From Novosphingobium sp. Leaf2 (lineage in GTDB: Bacteria; Pseudomonadota; Alphaproteobacteria; Sphingomonadales; Sphingomonadaceae), in contig NZ_LMJY01000012.1 in the NCBI RefSeq assembly GCF_001421325.1, positions 248,001 to 312,000 on the forward strand: a DNA stretch of 64,000 bases, written 5' to 3'. This document shows, in pieces, positions 1 through 9,332 of the stretch. The notes beneath the pieces are model-generated. The model was not told where the DNA came from and made no database searches. It worked only from the letters and a program-made list of their open reading frames with translations. The stretch's first letter is position 1. The number at the start of each line of letters is the position of its first letter. The translations under genes were made by a program, and so were the position numbers.

Positions 1-501
1 CCGGGCGGGCTGCGGCTCGACTTGTCCGGCATAGCCAAGGGCTTTGCGGTCGATGCGCTGGCGGCGCTGCTGCGCGGACATGGGTGTCACCACGCGCTGG
101 TGGAGATCGGTGGCGAACTCGTCGGGATGGGCCTCAAGCCCGATGGCGATCCGTGGTGGGTGGATCTGGAAACGCCAGTTGCCGGCCTGCCACCCTTGCG
201 CCTCGCGCTGCATCAATGCGCCGTGGCGACGTCCGGCGATTACGTGCGTGGCTGCCACACGATCGATCCGCTAACCGGCCTGCCGGTTACGCACGCCGCG
301 TCCGTCAGCGTGGTCCACGATTGCGCCATGCTCGCCGATGCCTGGGCCACCGCGCTGGGCGCTGCACCGCCTGCGGCGATGCAAATCATCGCCACCCGAG
401 AAAAGCTGTGCGTACGCGCCTTGATCCGTGACACCGGGGTGGTGCGCGAATGGATCAGCCCTGCGCTTGCTGCCCTAATCGAGCCTGCAGCCGCGGTGTG
501 A
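1..501 (+). CDS. apbE: FAD:protein FMN transferase (ApbE family), 3' part
   Basis: The reading frame is open from the first base of the window, so the N-terminus is missing and about 166 C-terminal residues are seen. The segment DLSGIAKGFAVD followed by a conserved IGGEL stretch is typical of the ApbE fold. ApbE enzymes use FAD to attach FMN covalently to a Thr or Ser of extracytoplasmic or membrane flavoproteins and need magnesium. It lies 125 bases upstream of a siderophore receptor gene on the same strand. A link to iron uptake or a partner flavoprotein upstream is plausible, but the partner is outside the window. The family is clear. The substrate cannot be read from this fragment. Confidence 0.88.
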   Translation, partial: PGGLRLDLSGIAKGFAVDALAALLRGHGCHHALVEIGGELVGMGLKPDGDPWWVDLETPVAGLPPLRLALHQCAVATSGDYVRGCHTIDPLTGLPVTHAASVSVVHDCAMLADAWATALGAAPPAAMQIIATREKLCVRALIRDTGVVREWISPALAALIEPAAAV

Positions 502-573
502 GCAGGCTCGACACATCGTGTTCGCAAGAGTTGTGATCAAAAAGCGACAAATGTAAAATTTGACTCTTGCTAC

Positions 574-588
574 TGCGAGTGACTCTCA
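574..588 (+). promoter_or_regulatory. Candidate Fur box upstream of the siderophore receptor
   Basis: TGCGAGTGACTCTCA is an imperfect palindrome (TG-GAGT-ACTC-CA arms around a central G) that resembles the proteobacterial Fur consensus of GAAT/ATTC-type half-sites. It sits 38 bases before the start codon of a TonB-dependent siderophore receptor, the kind of gene Fur represses when iron is replete. This is a motif match by eye, not proven binding. Confidence 0.5.
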
Positions 589-625
589 ATATCAGCCCGA
601 TCGTCAGAGCTTCAGAGGGGAAGAC

Positions 626-3037
626 ATGTCGATCAAGTCCAAGACGGCCGCGCGCCGCACGTTCCTTGCACTATCCTGCATCGCACCGGCCTTCGCGCCG
701 GTTGCGCAGGCCCAGCAGGCCGAGGGCGCGGAACGCAGCCTTGGCGGCGTGACGGTCACCGATACCGCGATCACCGACGAGCCGGGCCGCACGCTTGAAT
801 CGCCCAAACGCACCCGCCCCGTCCGCGATACACCGCAGACCATCACTGTGCTGACCAGCGCCGTGATCGAGCAGCAGAACCTGCTGACCTTGCGCGACGT
901 GCTGTCCACGGTTCCGGGCATCACCTTCGGCGCGGGCGAAGGCGGCACTGGCCCGAACGACAACATCACGTTCCGCGGCTACAGCGCCAGCAACGACATC
1001 ACCATCGACGGCGTGCGTGACAGCGGCCAGTACACGCGGACCGATCCGTTCGACACCGAGCAGATCGAAGTGACCAACGGGGCGAACTCGGTCATCTCCG
1101 GCGCCGGATCGGTGGGCGGCAACATCAATATCGTCACCAAGCGCCCCAAGGCCGAGGACGCGTACGTCGCCACCGGGGGCGTGGGCACCGACAACTATTA
1201 CCGCGCCACCGCCGACATGAACACGCGCGTCAACGACCTTATCGCCGTGCGCCTCAACGCAATGTGGCACCGCAACGATATTCCCGGCCGGGACATCGAA
1301 AACTACAAGCGCTGGGGCGTAGCGCCGGCGATCACCATCGGTATCGACAGCCCCACGCGGCTGACCGTGCAGTACGTGCATCAGGAAGACCGCAACATTC
1401 CGCAATACGGCGTGCCGTACTACAACGGCAACATCGTGCCCGGCGTCGATCGCAGCGACTATTTCGGCTACCGCAACGTAGATCGCCAGCGGCTGAACAC
1501 CGATCAGCTGACATCGATCTTCGAACACGAATTCAGCGACGAGGTATCCATCCGCAACCTGGCGCGCTGGCAGGATACCCGCCAGCTGACGATCGTCGAT
1601 CCGCCGCAGGGCACCTATTGCCTGTCCTCCGGGGTCACCCCGCTGGGTGCGGCCTGCACGGTGAACATCGGCACTACCGCCGCGCCGAACACGGTCACCG
1701 TTCCTGCGGGCTATTACTATGCCACCGGCCCGCGCGGCACCACGCGCCACACCCACAACCAGCTGATGTTCGACCAGTTCGACGTGAAAACGGTGTTCAA
1801 CACCGGCGCGATCGAGCACACGGTGAACCTGGGCGCTGCCGCCACCTGGGAAAAATACGACCTTTCCAACGGCAATTCCCTGCGCAACGCGGACGGCACC
1901 GCCGGCTTTACCCGCCTCCCGCTCATCAGCATCGCCAATCCCTACGATGTGGTGGCAGGCCCCGCCTCGTCCGCGTTCACGTATGGCAGCAACGTATATA
2001 CAGGCGCGCTCAACTACATCGAAAGCGGCCGCCAGACCGGCGAGCAGACCAATATCGCCGCCTATCTGTTCGACACCATGAAGCTGGGCAAGCTGGAGCT
2101 TAACGGCGGCGTGCGCCTGGAACGCAACACCGGCACCTTCCGTACCGATACGGTGGATACAACCACCACGGCGACCACCACGCTGGGCCGTGTGCGCCCC
2201 GGCATCCCGGTCCGCAACGCCGATACCCTGTTCTCCTACCGCGTAGGCCTGGTCTACAAGCCGGTGGAATCGGTGAGCCTGTATGCCGCTTACGGCAATT
2301 CGCGCACGCCCTCCAAAAACTCGGTCAACGGGGCTTGCACGGCGGAAGGCACGGTCAATTCCACCTGCAACATCAACCCCGAGCGCGCGACGAACTACGA
2401 GATCGGCGCAAAGGCCGAGCTGTTCAACGGTGGCCTGCTGCTCACCGCCGCCGCGTTCCGCAACCAGCGTGACAAGTACGCCGTCGTCTCGGGCGACCCG
2501 ACGGTGCCGGACCAGCAGCTGGACGGCAAATCGCGCGTCGATGGCATCGCGCTGGGCGCTACGGGCCAGATCACGCCCGCCTGGTCGATCACGGCGAACT
2601 ACACGTATCTGGACAGCAAGCTGCTCCGTTCGGTCTCGGACCATTGCCTGGCCAACCCCGGCACCGGCACCTGCACCAACTCGGTCGCCCTGCCCAATCC
2701 CGGCGGGAATTCGCAGCTGGTGCAAACGCCCAAGCACTCGGGCAGCCTGTTCACCACGTACCGCCTGCCGTTCGGCCTGACCGTAGGTTATGGCTTCACG
2801 TATCAGGGTAAGTTTGCGCTCAACACACCCAGCGCGGCGGCGCCGACGGTTATCCACTCCAACGACTATCTGATCCATCAGGCCTATCTGTCGTATGACT
2901 TTACGCCCAACCTGTCCGCGCAGCTGAACGTCAAGAACATCGGCGATACGCTGTATTTCACCCGTATCCGCAACAATGGCTGGGCAACACCGGGCGATGG
3001 CCGCTCGGCGGTGCTGACGGTGACGGCCAAGATGTAA
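626..3037 (+). CDS. TonB-dependent catecholate-type siderophore receptor (Fiu/PiuA-like)
   Basis: An 803-residue outer-membrane receptor. The chosen ATG at 626 follows an AGAGGGGAAG ribosome-binding site and opens a Sec signal peptide ending near AQAQQ (residues about 28-31). The plug domain follows (about 60-170, with RDTPQTITVLTS, ITFRGYSA and ITIDGVRDSGQYTR), then a long beta-barrel rich in YxxxN and aromatic strands. Fiu-type receptors import monomeric catechol-iron complexes with energy from TonB. The next gene is piuC, the usual partner of this subfamily. Barrels of this class normally end in an aromatic residue; this one ends TVTAKM, which is slightly unusual. A Fur-like box lies just upstream. 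Confidence 0.92.
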   Translation: MSIKSKTAARRTFLALSCIAPAFAPVAQAQQAEGAERSLGGVTVTDTAITDEPGRTLESPKRTRPVRDTPQTITVLTSAVIEQQNLLTLRDVLSTVPGITFGAGEGGTGPNDNITFRGYSASNDITIDGVRDSGQYTRTDPFDTEQIEVTNGANSVISGAGSVGGNINIVTKRPKAEDAYVATGGVGTDNYYRATADMNTRVNDLIAVRLNAMWHRNDIPGRDIENYKRWGVAPAITIGIDSPTRLTVQYVHQEDRNIPQYGVPYYNGNIVPGVDRSDYFGYRNVDRQRLNTDQLTSIFEHEFSDEVSIRNLARWQDTRQLTIVDPPQGTYCLSSGVTPLGAACTVNIGTTAAPNTVTVPAGYYYATGPRGTTRHTHNQLMFDQFDVKTVFNTGAIEHTVNLGAAATWEKYDLSNGNSLRNADGTAGFTRLPLISIANPYDVVAGPASSAFTYGSNVYTGALNYIESGRQTGEQTNIAAYLFDTMKLGKLELNGGVRLERNTGTFRTDTVDTTTTATTTLGRVRPGIPVRNADTLFSYRVGLVYKPVESVSLYAAYGNSRTPSKNSVNGACTAEGTVNSTCNINPERATNYEIGAKAELFNGGLLLTAAAFRNQRDKYAVVSGDPTVPDQQLDGKSRVDGIALGATGQITPAWSITANYTYLDSKLLRSVSDHCLANPGTGTCTNSVALPNPGGNSQLVQTPKHSGSLFTTYRLPFGLTVGYGFTYQGKFALNTPSAAAPTVIHSNDYLIHQAYLSYDFTPNLSAQLNVKNIGDTLYFTRIRNNGWATPGDGRSAVLTVTAKM

Positions 3038-3135
3038 GCGCGAAAGGCGCGGTCCGGTTGCCTTCGCGCATCGGACCGCGCCCACTCCGCTTCGCACCCG
3101 TTGAAAACGCTGCCGTTACGGGCCACACACCCACC

Positions 3136-3816
3136 ATGGTCATCGAAATCCCTGCGCTGTTCGGCCCCGACGAGGTCCGCGACCTGCGCCAGACGCTGGA
3201 CACTGCGGACTGGAGCGACGGGCGGCTGACCGCCGGCCATCGCGCCGCGCGGGTAAAGGACAACGCGCAGCTGGCACTGGACCACCCCGTTGCCCGCCAA
3301 CTGGCTGACCGAGTGCTGGCCCGGCTGCAGCAGACGCCGCTGTTCATCGCCGCCGCGCTGCCCGCCCGCGTCCTGCAGCCACGCTTTTCGCGCTACGACG
3401 GGCGCGGCCATTACGGCAACCATGTAGACAACGCGATCTTTCCGATCCCCGGCACCGGCGAGCATCTGCGCGCCGATATTTCCGGCACGCTGTTCCTGAG
3501 CGATCCGCAGGACTACGACGGCGGCGAACTGGTGATCGAGGATACCTTCGGCACGCACAGCTTAAAGCCAGCCGCCGGGAACTTGGTGATCTATCCGGGG
3601 AGCAGCCTGCACCGGGTCATGCCGGTCACCCGGGGTGTGCGCCTGGCCTCGTTCTTCTGGACGCAGAGCTTCGTGGCATCGGCCGAGCGGCGGCGGCTGA
3701 TGTTCGATCTGGACGGCGCGATCCAGTCACTCGCGGGCGATCACCCTGAACATGCGTCGATCGATACGTTGACGCAGGTGTACCACAACCTGCTGCGGCA
3801 ATGGTCCACGCCATGA
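3136..3816 (+). CDS. piuC: Fe(II)/2-oxoglutarate-dependent dioxygenase PiuC (PKHD-type hydroxylase)
   Basis: 226 residues, the usual PiuC length. The start at 3136 (MVIEIPALF) matches where the family begins; earlier in-frame codons extend into the intergenic region. The iron ligands appear as HVD in GNHVDNAIF, with the distal His in SSLHRV, followed by the 2-oxoglutarate-binding Arg in TRGVRLASFFW. PiuC hydroxylases are co-regulated with catecholate receptors under iron limitation; their substrate is still debated. The gene lies 98 bases after the receptor and overlaps the next gene by the 4-base ATGA junction, which indicates one operon. Confidence 0.93.
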   Translation: MVIEIPALFGPDEVRDLRQTLDTADWSDGRLTAGHRAARVKDNAQLALDHPVARQLADRVLARLQQTPLFIAAALPARVLQPRFSRYDGRGHYGNHVDNAIFPIPGTGEHLRADISGTLFLSDPQDYDGGELVIEDTFGTHSLKPAAGNLVIYPGSSLHRVMPVTRGVRLASFFWTQSFVASAERRRLMFDLDGAIQSLAGDHPEHASIDTLTQVYHNLLRQWSTP

Positions 3817-4928
3817 CCGGGCCAAAGCTGGCGCCGCTGCACACCATCCCGCCCGACCTGTGCACGCTGGACGATTATGCGGACCGGGCGCAGGCCCACA
3901 TGGACCCGGCGGTGTGGCGCCACGTGCAGGAAGGCGCGGGGCGCGAAATCACCCTGCGTCGCAATCGGGAGGTGTTCGACAGCATCGGCCTGTTGCCGCG
4001 CGGGCTGGCCGATGTGTCGGGCAGTACACGGATCGAACTGCTCGGGCGCACCCACGCGGCGCCGATCATGTTGGCGCCGCTGGCGTATCAACGCCTGGCC
4101 CATTCGGACGGCGAACTGGCCGTGGTCCGGGCGGCGACGGCGATGGACACCGGCATGGTGCTTAGCACGCTTTCATCCGTCACGCTGGAAGACGTCGCCG
4201 CTGCGGCTCAAGCGCTGACCGCACAAGGCGAGCAGGCCGGGCCGTCGCTGTGGTTCCAGCTCTATCAGCAGCCGCAGCGGGAGAACACGCTGGCGCTGGT
4301 GCGCCGCGCTGAAGCGGCGGGTTACGAGGCGATCGTGCTTACCATCGATGCCGGCTTGAAGCCCGCTGGCATATCGTTGCCCGACGGTGTTGCCGCGGCA
4401 AACCTTGCCGGCATGCCGCGCCCCCGGCACACGGCTACGCCCGGCGGCAGAATCCTGATGGGCACGTCACTCACCAACGGCGTGCCGGGGTGGCCTGACC
4501 TGGCATGGCTGCGCGCGGCCACCACCCTGCCGATCATAGTCAAAGGCCTGCTGCTGGGCGAGGACGCGGCGCGCGCAGTGGACGAAGGGGTGGACGCATT
4601 GATCGTATCCAACCACGGGGGCCGGGTGCTGGATGGCGTGCCCAGCGCGATGGAAGTGCTGCCCGCCATCGCCGAGGCCACCGGCAACCGCATTCCGCTG
4701 CTGCTGGATGGCGGCGTGCGCAGCGGCACGGACGTGATCAAGGCACTTGCGCTGGGTGCGCGCGCCGTCCTGATCGGACGGCCACAGATGCACGCGCTGG
4801 CAGTGGCGGGTATGCCGGGCGTGGCCCATATGCTGCATATCTTGCGCACCGAACTGGAAGCCGCGATGGTTCAGCTGGGCTGCCCGCAACCCGGCATGAT
4901 CGGCCCCGAACGCCTGATCTCGTTTTAA
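3813..4928 (+). CDS. FMN-dependent alpha-hydroxy-acid dehydrogenase/oxidase family protein
   Basis: 371 residues from the ATG that overlaps the piuC stop (ATGA); an ATG 12 bases earlier is the alternative. The TIM-barrel FMN family of L-lactate dehydrogenase and glycolate oxidase is recognised from APLAYQRLAHSDGE, IVKG, the catalytic SNHGGR (His and Arg), DGGVRSGTD and IGRP. The segment after VLTID normally carries an Arg-rich GRRExD loop contacting substrate, but here reads AGLKPAGISLPDG. The substrate may therefore differ from lactate or glycolate. Cytoplasmic, no signal peptide. Position in an iron operon suggests a role in siderophore breakdown or iron-stress redox, which is inference. 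Confidence 0.85.
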   Translation: MTGPKLAPLHTIPPDLCTLDDYADRAQAHMDPAVWRHVQEGAGREITLRRNREVFDSIGLLPRGLADVSGSTRIELLGRTHAAPIMLAPLAYQRLAHSDGELAVVRAATAMDTGMVLSTLSSVTLEDVAAAAQALTAQGEQAGPSLWFQLYQQPQRENTLALVRRAEAAGYEAIVLTIDAGLKPAGISLPDGVAAANLAGMPRPRHTATPGGRILMGTSLTNGVPGWPDLAWLRAATTLPIIVKGLLLGEDAARAVDEGVDALIVSNHGGRVLDGVPSAMEVLPAIAEATGNRIPLLLDGGVRSGTDVIKALALGARAVLIGRPQMHALAVAGMPGVAHMLHILRTELEAAMVQLGCPQPGMIGPERLISF

Positions 4929-4935
4929 GGATGCG

Positions 4936-5556
4936 TCAGGCGGCGGCCAGCACGGCGGCATGCAGCTGTTCAGGCTCCGGCACGATCAGCGTCTTGCCGC
5001 TGAACTGCACCAGCCCGCGTTGCCGCAGATCGCCCAGCACGCGATTGACGTGCACCGGAGTCAGCCCCACCACATCGGCAATGTCCTGCTGGGTCAGGGG
5101 GATCGTGCAGCGCCCGCCGATGGCCCGGCCCACGTCATGCAGACGGCGATGCAATTCGGCCAGCAGCGAGCCGACCCGCTCGGTCGCAGACTTGCGCCCG
5201 AGGCCTACGATCCAATCGCTCTGGCGGTTGAGCATGTCCACCACCGCACCCAGCAGTTTCATCACGCTGTCACCGGGCTTGGCGTGAACGGTCGCCAGCG
5301 GCACCGCAACGGCGCGCACTTCCGTCAGCGCCACGATCGGCAGTTCGGAGCGGCCGGACAGCATCCACTGCGGCTCGCAATAGTCGCCCGGCAGAAATAG
5401 CGCGGTAATCTGCCTGCGTCCATCGGGAAGCAGGCAATATCGGCATGCCCAGCCTTCTTCGATCTTGTATACCGCTTCGTGAACCTCGTCCTTGCGGGCG
5501 AGATGTTCATGTCTACGAAACTGGCGAATGTCCTCGCTGTTTGAATCGGATCGCAT
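4936..5556 (-). CDS. Crp/Fnr-family transcriptional regulator
   Basis: 206 residues from the ATG at 5556 (MRSDSNSED); an in-frame start 27 bases upstream is possible. The N-terminal half is a cyclic-nucleotide-binding-like beta roll (GWACRYCLLPDGRRQI, LPGDYCEP), followed by a long dimer helix. The C-terminal winged helix-turn-helix contains LTQQDIADVVGLTPVHVNRVL. It lacks the N-terminal cysteine cluster of oxygen-sensing Fnr, so an iron-sulfur sensor role is not supported. This subgroup in sphingomonads is mostly uncharacterised. It converges with the hydroxy-acid oxidase gene with only 7 bases between stop codons and no clear terminator. Confidence 0.87.
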   Translation of the reverse strand: MRSDSNSEDIRQFRRHEHLARKDEVHEAVYKIEEGWACRYCLLPDGRRQITALFLPGDYCEPQWMLSGRSELPIVALTEVRAVAVPLATVHAKPGDSVMKLLGAVVDMLNRQSDWIVGLGRKSATERVGSLLAELHRRLHDVGRAIGGRCTIPLTQQDIADVVGLTPVHVNRVLGDLRQRGLVQFSGKTLIVPEPEQLHAAVLAAA

Positions 5557-5694
5557 AATGTGCTTTCGACTGGCCCCCGCCATGTCTTGTTATGGCACGA
5601 TCCATCACTGTCCGAATTGATCCATGTTGGTTGCGGTAACATTAATGCCGATTTGAATGACAAGCCGCACCTGACCTGCGCCCAGTCGAGCAGT

Positions 5695-8600
5695 TCAGCC
5701 GGGATTGGAGGCTGCCGGGGGTGGAGAGGATACCCGCCCCGTCCGCTCCAGCTTGCCCCAGCCCACCACGAACCCGGCGATCGCGGAGGATATGGCGCGC
5801 AGCACCACCCAGTACATGATCTGGCGATAGACCAAGCGCTGGGCGACCAGCAGGTGCGCCGGATAGCGCACCCGGTTGCCGTCCAGTCGATAGGCCACCC
5901 AGCCGCACAGCACGTCCACTGCGGTAAACGCCAGCCAATATATTCCCATAGTGCCTACATCGCCGCGGGTCTGCGCCCAGCCATGCGCGGAGATACGCAG
6001 CCCGGTGCCGACGATGGAGAGAACAAGTGCAAGGTCGATCAGCGGCGAGATTGCGGCAAAGCCGATTTGGAATAGCCACGCCTGCGGCAGACCGACCAGG
6101 CCCAGACCGGAAGGCTTTTGCGTGGTGATGACCTTGCGGTGCTTCCACAGGCACTGCAACGTCCCGAATGCCCAGCGGAACCGTTGCTTGGCGAGCGCGG
6201 CAAACGTCTCGGGCGCTTCGGTCCACGCCACCGCGCGCGGATCGTAGGTGACGTCCCAGCCGGCGCGCTGGATGGCGATGGTGAGGTCCTGATCCTCGGC
6301 CAGCGTATCCTCGGGATAGCCACCCACGGAATCGAGCGCCGCGCGCCGCCATGCGCCCACCGCGCCGGGCACCACAGTCATCGCATCGAACCCTGCAAGC
6401 GCGCGCCGTTCCAGGTTCTGAGAGGTAATGTATTCCACCGCCTGCCAGCGGGTGACCAGGTTCACCCGGTTGCCCACGCGGGCATCGCCAGCCACCGCGC
6501 CCAGCTTGGGATCGATGAACCAGCGCGCAAGCCGGCGGATCGTCAGTTCCTCGAACTGCGTGTCGGCATCCAGCGCGATCACGATCTCGCCGGTCGCATC
6601 GCGCAGTGCGCGGTTCAGGGCGCTGGCCTTGCCGCCGTTCTGCAGCGTCAGCAGGGTAACGCGCGGATCGTTTCCGAATGCTTCGCGCACGATGGCGCTG
6701 GTGGCGTCCTTCGAACCATCGTCCGCAACGATGACCTGCAGCGCCGGATAATCGCTGGCCAACACGCGCGCAACGGAATCGGCGATTACCCGCTCCTCGT
6801 TGTAGGCCGGGATGATGACCGACACGCTCGGCTCGTACTGCGGCGGTTCGGGCCGTTCACGGCGGCTCTGGAACCAGGCCAGGCCGGCCAGGATCACCGC
6901 GCGCGCCATGCCGAGCGAAATGGCGACATAGAATATCCAGACCAGCGCCATGGTGACCGCCATAAGCACGACGAACGCGGCAACGTCCACACGCACGGCG
7001 GTGAGATCCGCGGTGCCCACGGCGGGCATCGCCTGCGCCTGTGGCACGCCGACCAGCTGCGAGGCGGTGACGAACTGGTAGCCTTCACCCTTGAGTGTCG
7101 CGATGATGCGCGGCAGCGCCGCCACCGTCTGCGAACGGTCACCGCCGCCATCGTGCAACAAAATGACGTTCATCGAATTTTCGGGGGTGGCCGAGTGCAC
7201 CTGGTCGATCACCTGCTGATAGATAGCGTCCTCACCGGGACGCTGCCAGTCGTTCGGATCGACGTGCAGACCAACCACGGTATAGCCCGCCTGTTGCGCC
7301 TGCAGCGCCGGGCCCAATTCGTCCGGCGTGGTAGGCTCCGCGTCACCGAAATAGGGCGCGCGGAACAGTGTCATGCGCCGCCCGGTGTAGGCCTCCACCA
7401 TGCGCTGGGTAGCGTTGATCTGCAGGCTGGTCTGCGCCGGGCCGGCATCGGCAAGGTTGGGGTGGGTGTAGGTGTGATTGCCCAGCTCCCCCCCGTCAGC
7501 AATGATGCGCTTGAGCAGGCTGGGGTTCGCCAGCGCATTTTCACCGATCACGAAGAAAGTGCCGGGCACTTTGGCGGCCTCCAGCGCCTCCAGAATTTTG
7601 GGTGTCCAGGTCGGATCGGGGCCGTCGTCGAAGGTCAGCGCCAGCAGCTTGGGGTTCGCGCCCCCTGCCCGCTGCACCACATAGGGTGTTGGCACCGCAT
7701 CGTAGTGCTCCTGCCGGATCATCCCGTTGGCATCGAAGGTGGTTGTGCGATGGCCGTCGCGCGGGGTTGCGGTGATGCGCAGGATCTCGCCCGACCCTTC
7801 CACGTCGGCGCTTCCGATCGCCTTGGGGGTGGACAAGTCCGGGTTACCACCCTTGCGGAATGCCACCAGGTCGTTCCAGAAGCCGGAATCTTCCATGCCC
7901 AGGCGCCACAAGGCTACCGAGCCGACGCCCATCCGCCGCAGCGCCGCCATCTGGTTCCAGCTGGTCGCGGCGTCAAGCATCCAGACCGTGTGCTTCTGAT
8001 CGCCGTCGTCGTAAGCGAAGCCGGCATTGCCGCTGGCAGGGTCGAAGGCAATGGGCGCGCTGCTGTCATGCGAGGCGAGCCAGGCATCTTCGATCGTCAA
8101 CGCGTCGGTCTGGCCGCCGTGCCAATCATACGCGTAGCTTCCCAGCGCCACGACCAGCTTGTCATTACCGATGCGCCGCAGCGCGTTCTGCACTTCGTTG
8201 ACGAACCACGCCTGCGACGCGATCGGGCCGGCGGTGCCACCTTCCCAGTGCTCATCATAAGCCATGAAGATCACTTTGTCGGTGACTTTGGCAATGGCTT
8301 CCAGCGGCCACCCGCTGTCATCGCCCGCAGGTGCGGTGACGGCAAGCTGCGCGCCCGCCGGCAAAGCGGTGTTCAATTCGCGCAGGAACGTCACGTAATC
8401 AGGCAGCGATGACTTGGGCAGCGATTCGAAGTCCATCACCAGACCGCCTTGGTGCTGCTGGTTGACCATGTTCACCAGGCGCTGCTCCAACAGCGTGCGC
8501 TGGCCCTTGTCATGCATCAGCGCTGCGATCTCATCGCCCTGCCAGCGATCGTCGCCATAGTTTTGCACCATTGGCAGAACTTTGAAGCGATGCGTGCCGG

Positions 8601-9015
8601 TGGCCAGAACCTTGTCGAACCGGGTATCGCTTTGCACTGAAATGTCGTGCTTGGGCCCAACGACGTTGACCAGAGCGGGCACCACCCAGTCCAGGTCGTT
8701 GCCGTGGTTTACCAGCGAGAGCAGGCTTTCATCATTGCCGGGCATGTAAAAGCCGATGCTGAGCGGCTTTTGCTGCCCGGCAGGCCGAAACTTGGGCAGC
8801 CACTTTGTGAGGTTATGCTTGAGATGAGAGCCGTGCAGCGTCGAGGGGCGCAGCGTCGGGGCAGGAAAGTTGATCACCTGCTGGCTGGGAACCGCGAAGA
8901 TCGTGGTCGCAAACGCCAGCGCACCCAAAATCACCACGATCAGCAGCGCGGCCAGACCGATCCGGGCACGACGATTGCGACGGCCGGTGGGATCGTAGAA
9001 AATGGGCTTGGTCAT
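5695..9015 (-). CDS. Trifunctional membrane protein: GH18-like hydrolase, NodB polysaccharide deacetylase and GT2 glycosyltransferase
   Basis: 1106 residues. A transmembrane segment (about 18-41) precedes an extracytoplasmic GH18-like barrel (about 80-390, acidic motif MDFES at 194-198, as in YaaH-type hydrolases). Then comes a NodB/CE4 deacetylase domain (about 455-655; FDDGPD, NHTYTH, RAPYFG, LLHDGG). After another hydrophobic segment (about 680-715) follows a family 2 glycosyltransferase (about 730-955; DDGS, DAD, AEDQD, QRFRW) and C-terminal membrane helices. The order suggests an enzyme that polymerises, exports and trims an N-acetylated glycan, comparable to PgaC plus PgaB in one chain. 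Substrate unknown; the function is inference from domain content. Confidence 0.9.
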   Translation of the reverse strand: MTKPIFYDPTGRRNRRARIGLAALLIVVILGALAFATTIFAVPSQQVINFPAPTLRPSTLHGSHLKHNLTKWLPKFRPAGQQKPLSIGFYMPGNDESLLSLVNHGNDLDWVVPALVNVVGPKHDISVQSDTRFDKVLATGTHRFKVLPMVQNYGDDRWQGDEIAALMHDKGQRTLLEQRLVNMVNQQHQGGLVMDFESLPKSSLPDYVTFLRELNTALPAGAQLAVTAPAGDDSGWPLEAIAKVTDKVIFMAYDEHWEGGTAGPIASQAWFVNEVQNALRRIGNDKLVVALGSYAYDWHGGQTDALTIEDAWLASHDSSAPIAFDPASGNAGFAYDDGDQKHTVWMLDAATSWNQMAALRRMGVGSVALWRLGMEDSGFWNDLVAFRKGGNPDLSTPKAIGSADVEGSGEILRITATPRDGHRTTTFDANGMIRQEHYDAVPTPYVVQRAGGANPKLLALTFDDGPDPTWTPKILEALEAAKVPGTFFVIGENALANPSLLKRIIADGGELGNHTYTHPNLADAGPAQTSLQINATQRMVEAYTGRRMTLFRAPYFGDAEPTTPDELGPALQAQQAGYTVVGLHVDPNDWQRPGEDAIYQQVIDQVHSATPENSMNVILLHDGGGDRSQTVAALPRIIATLKGEGYQFVTASQLVGVPQAQAMPAVGTADLTAVRVDVAAFVVLMAVTMALVWIFYVAISLGMARAVILAGLAWFQSRRERPEPPQYEPSVSVIIPAYNEERVIADSVARVLASDYPALQVIVADDGSKDATSAIVREAFGNDPRVTLLTLQNGGKASALNRALRDATGEIVIALDADTQFEELTIRRLARWFIDPKLGAVAGDARVGNRVNLVTRWQAVEYITSQNLERRALAGFDAMTVVPGAVGAWRRAALDSVGGYPEDTLAEDQDLTIAIQRAGWDVTYDPRAVAWTEAPETFAALAKQRFRWAFGTLQCLWKHRKVITTQKPSGLGLVGLPQAWLFQIGFAAISPLIDLALVLSIVGTGLRISAHGWAQTRGDVGTMGIYWLAFTAVDVLCGWVAYRLDGNRVRYPAHLLVAQRLVYRQIMYWVVLRAISSAIAGFVVGWGKLERTGRVSSPPPAASNPG

Positions 9016-9119
9016 GAATCAGCTGTCCACAGTAGGATATTGCTGCTGCAGATAGCCGCTACAGCATGTGCATCATCTGTTCGACGCCTTAAATTTTCGT
9101 CATGTTGATGCTCAGGCGC

Positions 9120-9332
9120 TCACCCCATCATGCCCGAGCGGAACCAGCGCCGCAGTGCCGGCATCCGCCGCAGTTCGCACCCGCACACGCGGCAGCGGCA
9201 GTTCTCGACCCCGGACGCATCGATGGTGACCTTGCCGGAGGCCAGATGCCTTTCCTCGCGGCAATCCGAAAGACCGCGATGCCGGCGCTTTGCCGGCCGT
9301 TCGATGGGAATTCCAGCTGATGCCACGCTCAC
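9120..9332 (-). CDS. Small Cys-rich protein, possible zinc ribbon
   Basis: 70 residues starting at a GTG that overlaps the stop of the acvB/virJ gene (GTGA). The C-terminal part has four closely spaced cysteines (C-x-C-x2-C-x-C in ENCRCRVCGCELRR) followed by a basic WFRSG tail, which looks like a small metal-binding knuckle. No family is firmly recognised. Its reality is supported by the 4-base coupled start, the same kind of junction that links the three genes upstream of it. The function is unknown. It could be a chance frame, but the cysteine pattern argues against that. Confidence 0.5.
   Translation of the reverse strand: MSVASAGIPIERPAKRRHRGLSDCREERHLASGKVTIDASGVENCRCRVCGCELRRMPALRRWFRSGMMG

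Noticed and set aside
671..3097. Very long open frame antisense to the siderophore receptor
   Set aside because: It mirrors the GC-rich codon pattern of the real gene; the plus strand has a signal peptide, plug and barrel motifs.
6118..8412. Long open frame antisense to the GH18/NodB/GT2 gene
   Set aside because: No domain or start context; the opposite strand has three complete domains.
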